Shown in pieces: positions 36,175-44,810 of a stretch of 52,982 bases of DNA; the first letter of the stretch is position 1; each line of letters begins with the position of its first letter. Where the stretch lies: contig JAGXGG010000099.1 of NCBI GenBank assembly GCA_024636855.1, forward strand, positions 1 through 52,982, written 5' to 3'. This DNA comes from Ignavibacteriota bacterium. GTDB lineage: Bacteria; Bacteroidota; Ignavibacteria; Kapaibacteriales; UBA2268. The notes beneath the pieces are model-generated. The model was not told where the DNA came from. It ran no database searches and saw only the letters and a list, made by a program, of their open reading frames with translations. The position numbers and the translations under genes are program-made.

Positions 36175-37686
36175 ATGAAATATTTATTTAATATCACCCT
36201 CGTATTAGCGCTAGCTAGCCTAAGTGCGTATTCACAACAAGTCCAATCTGTTTCGGATATTAAGTGCGGATTTAATGCTCAATACAATGTAGATGAGCTT
36301 GATTTTTACAAAGAAAAAAACAATGAAACTCAAGGCCAATTCTATAGTACTACAGATTCATCTGACTGTGTGCAACATTATGTAATACCAGTTGTATTCC
36401 ACGTATTTGCTGATAATGCAAAAGCTAAAGTTCCCATAGAGCAATTACAATCGGCATTAGATGTAATAAATAGAGATATGAACGGATTGAATATTGACTA
36501 TGACGATGTCGATCCATTTTTTTTAGATAGAAGAGGAAAGTTAAATATTACTTTCGCTTTGGCCGCTATTGACCCAGAGGGAAATCCAACTAATGGAGCA
36601 ACATTCCATCCGAACAATGCTGGATTCGGAAATTATCAAGACTATGACGATAGTGTAAAAGCCTATGCATGGGATAACTACAAGTATATGAACATTTATA
36701 TCATGAATGATTTGTATAATAATGGAGTTACAAATAATTCAGGTATAGCTTGGTATCCTAATACAAATATGTCTAGAAACAATTTAGCTAGAATAGTTTT
36801 TAATTATGTTTACTTAGGAAACAAGGGTAGCTCATTTGCAGATGAAAATTTCCAATCGGTATTTACTCACGAAGTTGGGCATTGGCTGAATCTAGCACAC
36901 ACTTTCGAAGGTGGATGCGACGGTAAAAATGATGAGGTGGATGATACTCCTCCTACTTTGCAATCTGCTGGTTGCGGACCAGGTACTTCTAGTTGTGGCC
37001 ACCCAGTAAATGGTGATAATTATATGGATTATACTGCATGTTATAGTATGTTCACCCAAGGTCAAGTAGAAAGAATGTTAAAAGCACTAACTACACATCC
37101 TACTAGAAATTCACTTTGGAAAGTAAGTAATCTAAAAGAAACTGGAACTTATGATCACTATATTCCTAATGTACCTAGCTCTCAATTCTCAGCAGATAAA
37201 GAAATAATTAGAGAAGGAGAATCTATTCAATATGCTGATATTTCCTGTGGAAATCCTAATAAATGGGAGTGGACTTTTGAAGGCGGTACACCTGCAGCAT
37301 CGACACAGAAAAACCCAAATATTCTTTATTCTACACCTGGGAATTATATGGTTACTCTAGTTGCTACTAATGATGATGGTTCTTCGGAAGAATCAACTAT
37401 GCAGATCAGAGTCGTATCGAAAACTGAATCTTCTATTGGGGAATCTAAAGAGAATTTGGATCTTTTCGTATATCCGAACCCTACTAGTGATAGAGTGGAA
37501 ATTAGAAATCTAGAATATTCGAGTTACGATGTAAGTATATTTGATAATCTGGGGAATGTAGTTTTGAGTGGTACTGTCACTAATGGCAATAGCGTAGTTA
37601 GCCTAGAGAGTTTATACACGGGTGTTTACCACCTACGAGTTACTTCTAGCAACGGTGTATACTATTCGAAAGTAATAAAGAAGTAA
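36175..37686 (+). CDS. Secreted M43-family zinc metalloprotease with PKD domain and T9SS tail
   Basis: The protein of about 503 residues starts at ATG 36175, preceded by GGAG at good spacing; the ORF-track ATG at 36163 places that site inside the gene. A signal peptide (MKYLFNITLVLALASLSAYSQQ) precedes an M43 (pappalysin-like) metalloprotease domain. That domain has HEVGHWLNLAHTFEGGCDGKNDEVDDTPP and CSSCGH-type cysteines, plus the Met-turn region DNYMDYTACYSMFTQGQVERM. A PKD domain (ISCGNPNKWEWTFEGGTPAASTQKNPNI) follows. A T9SS type A tail (VYPNPTSDRVEIRNL to VYYSKVIKK) ends it. It is probably an extracellular protease. Confidence 0.94.
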   Translation: MKYLFNITLVLALASLSAYSQQVQSVSDIKCGFNAQYNVDELDFYKEKNNETQGQFYSTTDSSDCVQHYVIPVVFHVFADNAKAKVPIEQLQSALDVINRDMNGLNIDYDDVDPFFLDRRGKLNITFALAAIDPEGNPTNGATFHPNNAGFGNYQDYDDSVKAYAWDNYKYMNIYIMNDLYNNGVTNNSGIAWYPNTNMSRNNLARIVFNYVYLGNKGSSFADENFQSVFTHEVGHWLNLAHTFEGGCDGKNDEVDDTPPTLQSAGCGPGTSSCGHPVNGDNYMDYTACYSMFTQGQVERMLKALTTHPTRNSLWKVSNLKETGTYDHYIPNVPSSQFSADKEIIREGESIQYADISCGNPNKWEWTFEGGTPAASTQKNPNILYSTPGNYMVTLVATNDDGSSEESTMQIRVVSKTESSIGESKENLDLFVYPNPTSDRVEIRNLEYSSYDVSIFDNLGNVVLSGTVTNGNSVVSLESLYTGVYHLRVTSSNGVYYSKVIKK

Positions 37687-37691
37687 GGCAA

Positions 37692-38123
37692 ATGAACAAA
37701 AACCTAAGCGTAACGCATAGCATAGAAATAGATGGCTCGCCGGCAGATGTATGGGATGCAATGACTAATCCTGAGAAGATAAAAGTATATCTATACGGAA
37801 CTGAGACTATTACCGATTGGAAAGTAGGTAGTCCTATAATATTCCAAGGGGAATACGAGGGGCACCAATACAAAGACAAAGGTAATGTACTAGAAAACGA
37901 ACCGAATAAATTGCTCAAATATAATTATTGGAGCGGGTTTTCGGGTTTAGAAGATAAGCTAGAAAACTATTTCATCGTTACTTATTTGATAGATGATATA
38001 GGTGACGGCAAATCAGTATTCACTTGGGTACAAGAAGGATTCCGTAATGAAGAAAGCCACAAGCATACTCAAGACGGCCTACCAGCAATGTTAGATCAGA
38101 TAAAAGCAGTTGTTGAGGGTTAG
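37692..38123 (+). CDS. SRPBCC (AHSA1/START-like) domain protein
   Basis: The 143-residue protein has the SRPBCC fold: SIEIDGSPADVWDAMTNPEKIKVYLYGTETITDWKVGSPIIFQGEYEGHQYKDKGNV and KLLKYNYWSGFSGLEDK. The C-terminal helix is ESHKHTQDGLPAMLDQIKAVVE. Members bind hydrophobic ligands or assist protein folding (Aha1). No signal peptide is present, so it is cytoplasmic. It starts 6 bases after the M43 stop with AAGG upstream, and its stop lies 10 bases from the convergent tag gene. Confidence 0.9.
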   Translation: MNKNLSVTHSIEIDGSPADVWDAMTNPEKIKVYLYGTETITDWKVGSPIIFQGEYEGHQYKDKGNVLENEPNKLLKYNYWSGFSGLEDKLENYFIVTYLIDDIGDGKSVFTWVQEGFRNEESHKHTQDGLPAMLDQIKAVVEG

Positions 38124-38133
38124 ACCAAACTTA

Positions 38134-38697
38134 TTAGTAAAAGTCGCAATCAACAAAGTGGTCATTCACCATCCCAGTTGCTTGCATAAAAGCATAACTA
38201 GTAGTAGGGCCAATGAATTTGAAACCACGCTTTTTTAGTGTCTTACTCATTTGTGTTGCTTCAGTTGTAATAGCAGGGACTTCGGACATATTGCGTCTTT
38301 TGTTCAATTTAGGTTTGTGATTTACGAATTGCCATATATACTTATCAAACGAACCATACTCTTCTTGAATTTCTAAATATACTCTGGCATTATTAATTGC
38401 GGCTTCTATCTTAGCTCTGTTTCTGATTATTCCGCTATCTACTAGTAGTTCATTTACTTTAGCATCGCCGAAATTCGCTATTTTCTTTGCATCGAAATTA
38501 TCAAATGCCTTTCTGAAATTCTCTCTTTTCTTTAGTATCGTTATCCAACTCAACCCTGCTTGGAAAGATTCTAACAGTAAAAATTCGAATAGTTTCTGGT
38601 CATCATGGAGTGGTTTACCCCATTCTTTGTCATGATATTCTATATATAGTGGGTCTTCACCACACCAAGGGCATCTGGCTATTAACTTTTCTTTCAT
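38134..38697 (-). CDS. tag: DNA-3-methyladenine glycosylase I
   Basis: The 187-residue length is typical. RCPWCGEDPLYIEYHDKEWGKPLHDDQKLFEFLLLESFQAGLSWITILKKRENFRKAFDNFD is the family core with zinc ligands Cys and His at the N-terminus, and HFVDCDFY at the C-terminus supplies the others. It removes 3-methyladenine from alkylated DNA in base excision repair. It is cytoplasmic. It converges with the SRPBCC gene with only 10 bases between stops. Confidence 0.96.
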   Translation of the reverse strand: MKEKLIARCPWCGEDPLYIEYHDKEWGKPLHDDQKLFEFLLLESFQAGLSWITILKKRENFRKAFDNFDAKKIANFGDAKVNELLVDSGIIRNRAKIEAAINNARVYLEIQEEYGSFDKYIWQFVNHKPKLNKRRNMSEVPAITTEATQMSKTLKKRGFKFIGPTTSYAFMQATGMVNDHFVDCDFY

Positions 38698-38794
38698 ATA
38701 GGTTTGCCTTTTTAATTGAATTTATAAAATAATAGTGACTAAAAAGGCATTAATTATACAAACTGGAAAAATTACAAATCGATAAAATAAGAGA

Positions 38795-39139
38795 CTACGC
38801 TTTGGGACTTTCACCGTATTTATTTGCTCTTTCGTCCCCATCTTGCACAGTATAGTACATAACCATAACGGCACCAACGAAAATTAGAAAATAAAGTAGT
38901 GCATATTTACCCGATTTCCCCAAATCATGGAACCTACGAACAGTAACGCTGATAGAAGGTATGAAAATAAACGCTAAGTATGAAAGTGTTAGGTAATAAG
39001 CTATCCCTAATTCCACTTCGATAACAGAAAGAACTAAGTAAGCAATGAAATTAGCAAGGAAAAAGTGCCAGAATTCTCTTCTTCTAGCCCTTCCCTTAAA
39101 GTTCACATAATTACTTAATGCTTTGTTATAATATTTCAT
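38795..39139 (-). CDS. DUF805 membrane protein
   Basis: The 114-residue protein has the DUF805 pattern: YVNFKGRARRREFWHFFLANFIAYLVLSVIE, ISVTVRRFHDLGKSGKYALLYFLI, and a charged C-terminus. FKGRARRREFW and RRFHDLGKSG are the family signatures, and three to four membrane spans are likely. The role of DUF805 is unknown. It sits between the tag and GNAT-nitrilase genes with gaps of about 75-95 bases. Confidence 0.9.
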   Translation of the reverse strand: MKYYNKALSNYVNFKGRARRREFWHFFLANFIAYLVLSVIEVELGIAYYLTLSYLAFIFIPSISVTVRRFHDLGKSGKYALLYFLIFVGAVMVMYYTVQDGDERANKYGESPKA

Positions 39140-39214
39140 TTATTAGCCATCTAGTGATATTGCACAATAATGCATTAGCTTAGTATAGCAATTAGGTTGC
39201 CAAATAAATCTAAC

Positions 39215-40744
39215 CTACTTATTTCTTTTTAAAGTGAATAAATCTTTTCGTCTATCTCTAAGATTTTTAACACTGCCGAATTGATTTAGTTCACGCAGTA
39301 GATCTATATCAACATCTGCAATTAATATCATCTCGGTATTAGTAGTTGCTTCTGCTTTTATTCCACTTGCTGGAAAAGCAAAATCACACGGAGTAAAAAC
39401 CATTGACTGAGCAAACTGAATATCCATATTATGTACCTTTGGAAGATTCCCTACACTACCTGCTATAGCAACATAGCACTCGTTTTCAATTGCTCTGGCT
39501 TGTGCACAATTTCGGACACGAGAATATCCGTTTTGTGTATCTGTTAGAAATGGTATGAAAAGTATATCCATACCTTCATCAGCCAATAGGCGACTTAGTT
39601 CTGGGAATTCTACATCATAGCAAATCAATATTCCTATTTTACCACAATCCGTATCAAATGCTTGTAATTCATACCCACCTTGCATTCCCCATATTCTTGC
39701 CTCATCAGGAGTAACATGTAGCTTTTCGTATCTCTCAGTAGTACCATCGCGACGACATAGATATCCAACATTGAACAAAAGATTGTCCTTTATCTCAGGC
39801 ATACTACCTGTTATTACATTTATATTATAAGATATAGCTAGCTCTGATATTTTTTGAACTATAATCTCAGTATGCTTTGCTAACTCACGAATAGCTTCCG
39901 ATTCGGAGAGATGATTATTCTCTGCCATGAGTGGCGCATTGAAAAACTCAGGGAAGAGAGCGAAATCAGACCTGTAACCTGAAACAGTATCTATAAAATA
40001 CTCTACTTGTTGCATCAATTCTTCAAGATCATTATATGGTCTCATCTGCCATTGGATTAGTCCCAATCGAACAATCTTCTTTTGTGTAACCGCCTCTTTG
40101 GACTTTTTCTCAAAATATATATTATCCCATTTTAACAAAACGGCATATTCGCTGGATTGCTTATCACCTTCTAAGTATCCTTTGAGGATTCTGGATGGGT
40201 GGAAATCATTTGAAATCTGAAAATTCAATACTGGATCGTCTATCTCTTTTCTACGTACTTTTTCTATGTATTCTTTCGGAGATATTTCGTCTTCGTATTG
40301 ATGGTAGTTAGGTATTCTTCCGCCAAATGCGATACCCTTCAAATTCAGTTTTTCGCAAAGTTCTTTTCTATAATCATAGAGCCTTCTAGCTAATCGAAGA
40401 CCTCGGAATTCTGGTTTTATGAATACATCTACTCCATATAGAACTTCACCATTTGGCTTGTGAGTACTGAATGTACAGTTACCTGTTATTTCGTTATAAT
40501 TATGATTGCTTTCTACTTTAGATGAATTGACAAGTATAGATAAAGCACAACCTGCTAGTTGATTATTCACTCGTATTACTACCTGACCATCAGGGAATTT
40601 ATCTATGAGAGTTTTTATCTGAAATTCTTCCCAATAGTCATGAGGCATATTAGCGTACGATTCTATCATCGCACTTTTAAGTTCTTCGTAGTCATCTGAA
40701 GTAAGGTATCCAAGTTCTATATTTTCAATTTCTTGTTTTATCAT
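39215..40744 (-). CDS. GNAT acetyltransferase fused to a carbon-nitrogen hydrolase (nitrilase) domain
   Basis: The 509-residue protein has two parts. Residues about 1-210 are a GNAT domain (VDVFIKPEFRGLRLARRLYDYRKELCEKLNLKGIAFGGRIPNYHQYE). Residues about 225-509 are a nitrilase-type amidase with the Glu-Lys-Cys triad: FALFPEFFNAP, ERYEKLHVTPDEARIW and ILICYDVEFPELSRLLADEGMDI. This two-domain family is known from many bacteria, but the substrate has not been settled. The order and size are complete, with no truncation. It stands alone on the minus strand, divergent from the TspO-like gene. Confidence 0.93.
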   Translation of the reverse strand: MIKQEIENIELGYLTSDDYEELKSAMIESYANMPHDYWEEFQIKTLIDKFPDGQVVIRVNNQLAGCALSILVNSSKVESNHNYNEITGNCTFSTHKPNGEVLYGVDVFIKPEFRGLRLARRLYDYRKELCEKLNLKGIAFGGRIPNYHQYEDEISPKEYIEKVRRKEIDDPVLNFQISNDFHPSRILKGYLEGDKQSSEYAVLLKWDNIYFEKKSKEAVTQKKIVRLGLIQWQMRPYNDLEELMQQVEYFIDTVSGYRSDFALFPEFFNAPLMAENNHLSESEAIRELAKHTEIIVQKISELAISYNINVITGSMPEIKDNLLFNVGYLCRRDGTTERYEKLHVTPDEARIWGMQGGYELQAFDTDCGKIGILICYDVEFPELSRLLADEGMDILFIPFLTDTQNGYSRVRNCAQARAIENECYVAIAGSVGNLPKVHNMDIQFAQSMVFTPCDFAFPASGIKAEATTNTEMILIADVDIDLLRELNQFGSVKNLRDRRKDLFTLKRNK

Positions 40745-40883
40745 TCTTTTTAAGTATTTTGTTTTTAGTTCGTAACTAATATAATGATTTATAAATCATC
40801 GTTTATATTATTTCTTTACTTTATAAAGGCAATAATATTGTTTAGTTTTAGTTATTCCATATAAATAAACACGAGAAATAATT

Positions 40884-41678
40884 ATGAAACCAAGATTATT
40901 AGTGATACTAAATACACTTACTTTCTTACTTGCACTGTATATCAATTTCCTCTCTAGCACAGGTGTTATAAGCGGTGATACAGTTAGTGATATTAGCTCC
41001 AAATATACGACTCTCATCACTCCTGCTGGGTACGCCTTTGCAATATGGGGCTTTATCTATATTATGCTAACCGGTTTCATAGGATTTCAATGGTATTCTG
41101 TATTCAAATCGAAAGATGATACGTTAGTTAAAGATTCTGGACTTTGGTTCACTATATCAAATCTAGCTAATACTATGTGGATAATCGCATGGGTAAATGA
41201 TTGGGTACTAATGTCTGTATTTTTCATGATTTTATTACTTATTTCACTTTCCAAACTAGTGATAAGAAACAGGTTAGAGATTTGGGATGCACCGCTTAGG
41301 ATAATGCTATTCGTATGGTGGCCTATTACTTTCTATTTTGGTTGGATAATATTGGCATCCGTTGTGAATATATCGGCATTAATAGTTAGTTTGAATTTGG
41401 GGATACAGGCCGGAGTAACTGAATTATTGGCTATAATTGTACTTGTAGTAGCTACTGTGATTTACCTTGTTCTATTAGCAAAAAGAAATTTACGAGAAGC
41501 AGCTTTAGTTGGTATCTGGGGTTTAATCGCAATTGCAGTCAAACAATACGAAGTAAATGCGAGTATCGGAATAACTGCAATTATTCTGGCACTTATTTTG
41601 ATTTCAATTTCAGGAAGACATGCTTGGCGGAATAGAGAAACTACTCCAATAAGAAAATTAGGCCGTGAAGAATTTTGA
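40884..41678 (+). CDS. Seven-span tryptophan-rich sensory (TspO/MBR-related) membrane protein
   Basis: The 264-residue protein has about seven hydrophobic spans. ITPAGYAFAIWGFIYIMLTGF and LRIMLFVWWPITFYFGWIILASVVNISALIV match the tryptophan-rich sensory protein family, a larger relative of TspO found in many bacteria. Residues WIIAWVNDW are also typical. Ligand and function are unsettled; tetrapyrrole or lipid binding has been proposed for TspO. It is cotranscribed or near the GPP34 gene 50 bases downstream. Confidence 0.82.
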   Translation: MKPRLLVILNTLTFLLALYINFLSSTGVISGDTVSDISSKYTTLITPAGYAFAIWGFIYIMLTGFIGFQWYSVFKSKDDTLVKDSGLWFTISNLANTMWIIAWVNDWVLMSVFFMILLLISLSKLVIRNRLEIWDAPLRIMLFVWWPITFYFGWIILASVVNISALIVSLNLGIQAGVTELLAIIVLVVATVIYLVLLAKRNLREAALVGIWGLIAIAVKQYEVNASIGITAIILALILISISGRHAWRNRETTPIRKLGREEF

Positions 41679-41728
41679 TTATTCAATTTATAATTCTTAT
41701 ATTGTCTTTATAAACAAAAGGATAGCTT

Positions 41729-42409
41729 ATGGAATTATCTATACTCGAGAAAATAACATTAATAGCTCTAGACGATGACACTGGTAAATGGGTGACAGAC
41801 TCTATGCGTTTGAATTATGCCCTAGCCGGAGGGGTTCTGTTACAATTAACTCAGAAAAATAAAATCGAATTAGTTGATAATAAAGTAAATGTACTCGACA
41901 ATAGCCCAACTGACAATTTCCTGTTGAATGATGCTATGAAGCTAATAGAAGGCATTACTAATAAGAAAGCTGTTAATGTAGTATATAAATTAGCTAGACT
42001 AACTCGTAAGCTAAAAGACGGCATCGTGGCAGACCTAATGTCCAAAGGAATACTTAAAGAGCAGGAAGGGAAGGTTATGTGGCTATTTCCTACTACACAC
42101 TACCCGATGGTAGATAGTACATTGGAAAATAGAGTAAAAGCAGAACTTATTGATATAGTTGACAATAATCACTCTGCCCAGAATGAAGATAATTTATTCT
42201 TATTGAGTGTATTACTTAATTGTAATTTGGAAAAAGAAGTATTTGGAAATAAAGCTAATAAGAAAAAAATAACTACCAGAATAGAAGAACTAACTGCTGA
42301 GAATTCTGTAGGCGGTGCGACTAGTCAAGCTTTGATTCAGATGCAAGCAGCTATGACTATGCTAATGATTTCTACGGCGACTATCTCTGCGACTAGTTCT
42401 GGTAGATAA
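41729..42409 (+). CDS. GPP34 (GOLPH3-like) phosphoprotein
   Basis: The 226-residue protein has the GPP34 helical core: LSILEKITLIALDDDTGKWVTDSMRLNYALAGGVLLQLTQKNKIEL, then LMSKGILKEQEGKVMWLFPTTHYPMVDSTLENRVKAELIDIV, and a C-terminal hydrophobic amphipathic run (ALIQMQAAMTMLMISTATISATS). Eukaryotic GOLPH3 binds PI4P and recruits Golgi glycosyltransferases; bacterial versions are less well characterised. No signal peptide is present. The ATG is preceded by AAGGATAG. It ends 8 bases from a convergent histidine kinase. Confidence 0.9.
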   Translation: MELSILEKITLIALDDDTGKWVTDSMRLNYALAGGVLLQLTQKNKIELVDNKVNVLDNSPTDNFLLNDAMKLIEGITNKKAVNVVYKLARLTRKLKDGIVADLMSKGILKEQEGKVMWLFPTTHYPMVDSTLENRVKAELIDIVDNNHSAQNEDNLFLLSVLLNCNLEKEVFGNKANKKKITTRIEELTAENSVGGATSQALIQMQAAMTMLMISTATISATSSGR

Positions 42410-42417
42410 ATAGACAT

Positions 42418-43620
42418 TTATTTATCTAATGTGAAACTGAATTTGGCTCCTTGCCCAATTTCAGATTTTACATTAATAGTGCCCCCTAGTAACTCAATTA
42501 CTTTTTTTACAGTTGAGAGCCCTATGCCATTACCAGTTTTACCGTATCTATCACTATTTGACAAAACTTCGAAAATGTTAAATATTCTTTCCTGATACTC
42601 TTTCTTTATTCCTGGACCATTATCTTTTACACTGAATTTGTATTGATTTTCATCTTCATCGATTTGTATCTCTATTTCTATCATTTCTTTATCATTATAC
42701 TTTATTGCGTTCGCAACCAGATTAATCAATATTTGGTCTAAAGCCGTTCTATTAGCAACAATAGATTCTAGTGAACTCTTCAGATTAATTGACAAATTCT
42801 TCTCAGAAGAGAATAGATTTGAGATACCAGAAATAAAAGTACTTATGTTTATTTTAGATTTCTCTTCTTTTAGCGAATCTTCACTCTTGCTATACTTAAG
42901 TAAGCCTTCGATCAAACTACTCAGTTTTTCAGCTGACTCTTTTATCAATCTAAGAATATTTTTTCCTTCTTCATCGATATTATTACTATATTGCTTTCTA
43001 AATAAGTCAGCTAAACTGGTAATACTATAAAGTGGTGATTTCAAGTCATGTGCAGCAACATCTGCAAATCTTTCTAACTCGTGATTTTTAGATTCTAGTT
43101 TGTTAATTAAAATCTCTTGATCTAATTTACTTTTTCTTAGTCGAAGTAGATTCATTACTTGCACTGACAAAGCCTTAAGCGCAGTTATTTGACTTTGATT
43201 AAGCACCTTGGGTTCATGGTCAATAACACATAAAGTGCCAAGTGGTAAACCTTCATCCGTAACTAATGGAATCCCTGCATAGAATATAACAAAAGGATCA
43301 GCCGTAACTAATGGGTTGTCATGAAATCTCTCATCTTCTCTAGCATCCCTTATTAAGAATACTTTATCATTTTCATTTATTGCATGAGCACAGAAAGCAT
43401 ACTCTTTCGGAGTTTCGGATACTCCAAGGCCATGGTGTGATTTGAACCATTGTCTTTTATTATCAATAAGACTAACCAGCGAGATAGGAGTCCCACATAT
43501 TTGTGCTGCAATAGATGTTAAATTATCATAATCTTCGTCAGGTAAAGTATCTAAAATCGAGAACGATTCTAATTCTTTTAGTCTTTCCTTTTCGTTAATA
43601 TGTTCTCTTGGCCCAATCAT
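42418..43620 (-). CDS. GAF-domain sensor histidine kinase (orphan)
   Basis: The 400-residue protein has an N-terminal GAF domain (residues about 25-165: ISLVSLIDNKRQWFKSHHGL, PKEYAFCAHAINEND, YAGIPLVTDEGLPLGTLCVIDH). The histidine kinase core follows, with H-box VAAHDLKSPLYSI, N-box LINLVANAIKYND, G1 VKDNGPGIKKEYQERIF and G2 GKTGNGIGLSTVKKVIE. No membrane span is present, so it is cytosolic and senses a soluble signal or redox state. No response regulator is adjacent; the NtrC-type regulator at 20258 is a possible but unsupported partner. Confidence 0.94.
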   Translation of the reverse strand: MIGPREHINEKERLKELESFSILDTLPDEDYDNLTSIAAQICGTPISLVSLIDNKRQWFKSHHGLGVSETPKEYAFCAHAINENDKVFLIRDAREDERFHDNPLVTADPFVIFYAGIPLVTDEGLPLGTLCVIDHEPKVLNQSQITALKALSVQVMNLLRLRKSKLDQEILINKLESKNHELERFADVAAHDLKSPLYSITSLADLFRKQYSNNIDEEGKNILRLIKESAEKLSSLIEGLLKYSKSEDSLKEEKSKINISTFISGISNLFSSEKNLSINLKSSLESIVANRTALDQILINLVANAIKYNDKEMIEIEIQIDEDENQYKFSVKDNGPGIKKEYQERIFNIFEVLSNSDRYGKTGNGIGLSTVKKVIELLGGTINVKSEIGQGAKFSFTLDK

Positions 43621-43697
43621 TAATATTTACCTTACTGTTTATTCTAATTATTGAATATAAATCAAACGGTTAACTAATGTCCTGATTTTAAATCTAC

Positions 43698-44810
43698 TTA
43701 ATCTAATATTTTTTTATAGAGGTCGTGACCATGAAGTCCAAAATTTTTGAAATAACCAGTATACCACTGATTTAGTTGTATGCCATTTTGAATAGATTGC
43801 TCGATATCTCTGATAGAACTAATACCACCAGTCCGGATTACGTGAAATTCATTCTGTGGGTTAATTTTAGAAATTGACTTTATTGCTTTGCTAGCTAGTT
43901 CGAGCGAAGTTTGTTTTAATGGTTCACCAGAAAGCCCGCCGCCAAATGTATTATAAAAATAATAGTAGTGGTGTTTCTCTTTACGTCTAATACTGTTTTC
44001 TAGCTCTTTGTAGCGAGTAGAAGTATTACCAAAGTTTACTCCTGCATATTTCAAATCTGAAAGTATTCTCACCAAGTCTTCAACCTGATTAAGATTAGTA
44101 TCATTCGATAATTTTACTATAACAGGCAGATTGCGATTTAGTTTGGCTATAAAATTTTGTGAAATATATTCGAGTCTTTCTATTAACTCTGGCTCTAGAT
44201 TATTGCTTACTGACTTACCTTCTACATTTGGACAACTCTCATTAATCTCAATGAAATCTACGCCTGCTCTTTCGTACATATCTAATCCAAGGACCATATT
44301 CTTCAAAGCGATTTCATTGCTATCCACCGAATCATAAGAAAGAGAAATACCAATCGGGCAATTCTTTACTCTTTCAATTTTACTCAATCTATCAGCTACT
44401 ACTTCATGACCTGGATTTGGCAGACCTAACCAATTAATAGCAGCTTGGGAGCGAGGGAAAGGTAGAAAAGGATGAGTTGTCTTGTATTTTGTATTTCCCT
44501 CACGGCTTCTATAAGTAGTGGTACCAGCTAAGAAAGCGCCTGCTCCTTGATTAGCGACTACATTATACCCCTTACCCAATTTAAACATACCCGCAGCATT
44601 GAATATAGGAGCATTGAAACGGATATCCCAAAGCTTAACTGAGTGATCCTTTCGAAACATAACCTTTTCATCAGGAACATCCTCTATATACTTCTGCATG
44701 AATTTAGCTTTACCAAAGGAGGTAATTTTCGCTGCTGCATCAGCAGGCAAATAAGCCAGAAGTGGCCTGAAATGATGTTCAATTTCTGCGAATGTTTCTA
44801 GTAAACTCAC
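43698..44810 (-). CDS. pyrD: Dihydroorotate dehydrogenase (class 1-like residues)
   Basis: The 370-residue protein has an FMN TIM-barrel pattern. NAPIFNAAGMFKLGKGY near the start, FIEINESCPNVEGK at the substrate site, PVIVKLSND and VIRTGGISSIRDIEQSIQNG near the phosphate-binding end fit dihydroorotate dehydrogenases. The Cys of SCPN corresponds to the catalytic base of class 1 enzymes, where class 2 has Ser. It would oxidise dihydroorotate to orotate in pyrimidine synthesis. The gene overlaps rpoN by four bases. A related dehydrogenase is possible, so the symbol is moderately certain. Confidence 0.78.
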   Translation of the reverse strand: MSLLETFAEIEHHFRPLLAYLPADAAAKITSFGKAKFMQKYIEDVPDEKVMFRKDHSVKLWDIRFNAPIFNAAGMFKLGKGYNVVANQGAGAFLAGTTTYRSREGNTKYKTTHPFLPFPRSQAAINWLGLPNPGHEVVADRLSKIERVKNCPIGISLSYDSVDSNEIALKNMVLGLDMYERAGVDFIEINESCPNVEGKSVSNNLEPELIERLEYISQNFIAKLNRNLPVIVKLSNDTNLNQVEDLVRILSDLKYAGVNFGNTSTRYKELENSIRRKEKHHYYYFYNTFGGGLSGEPLKQTSLELASKAIKSISKINPQNEFHVIRTGGISSIRDIEQSIQNGIQLNQWYTGYFKNFGLHGHDLYKKILD

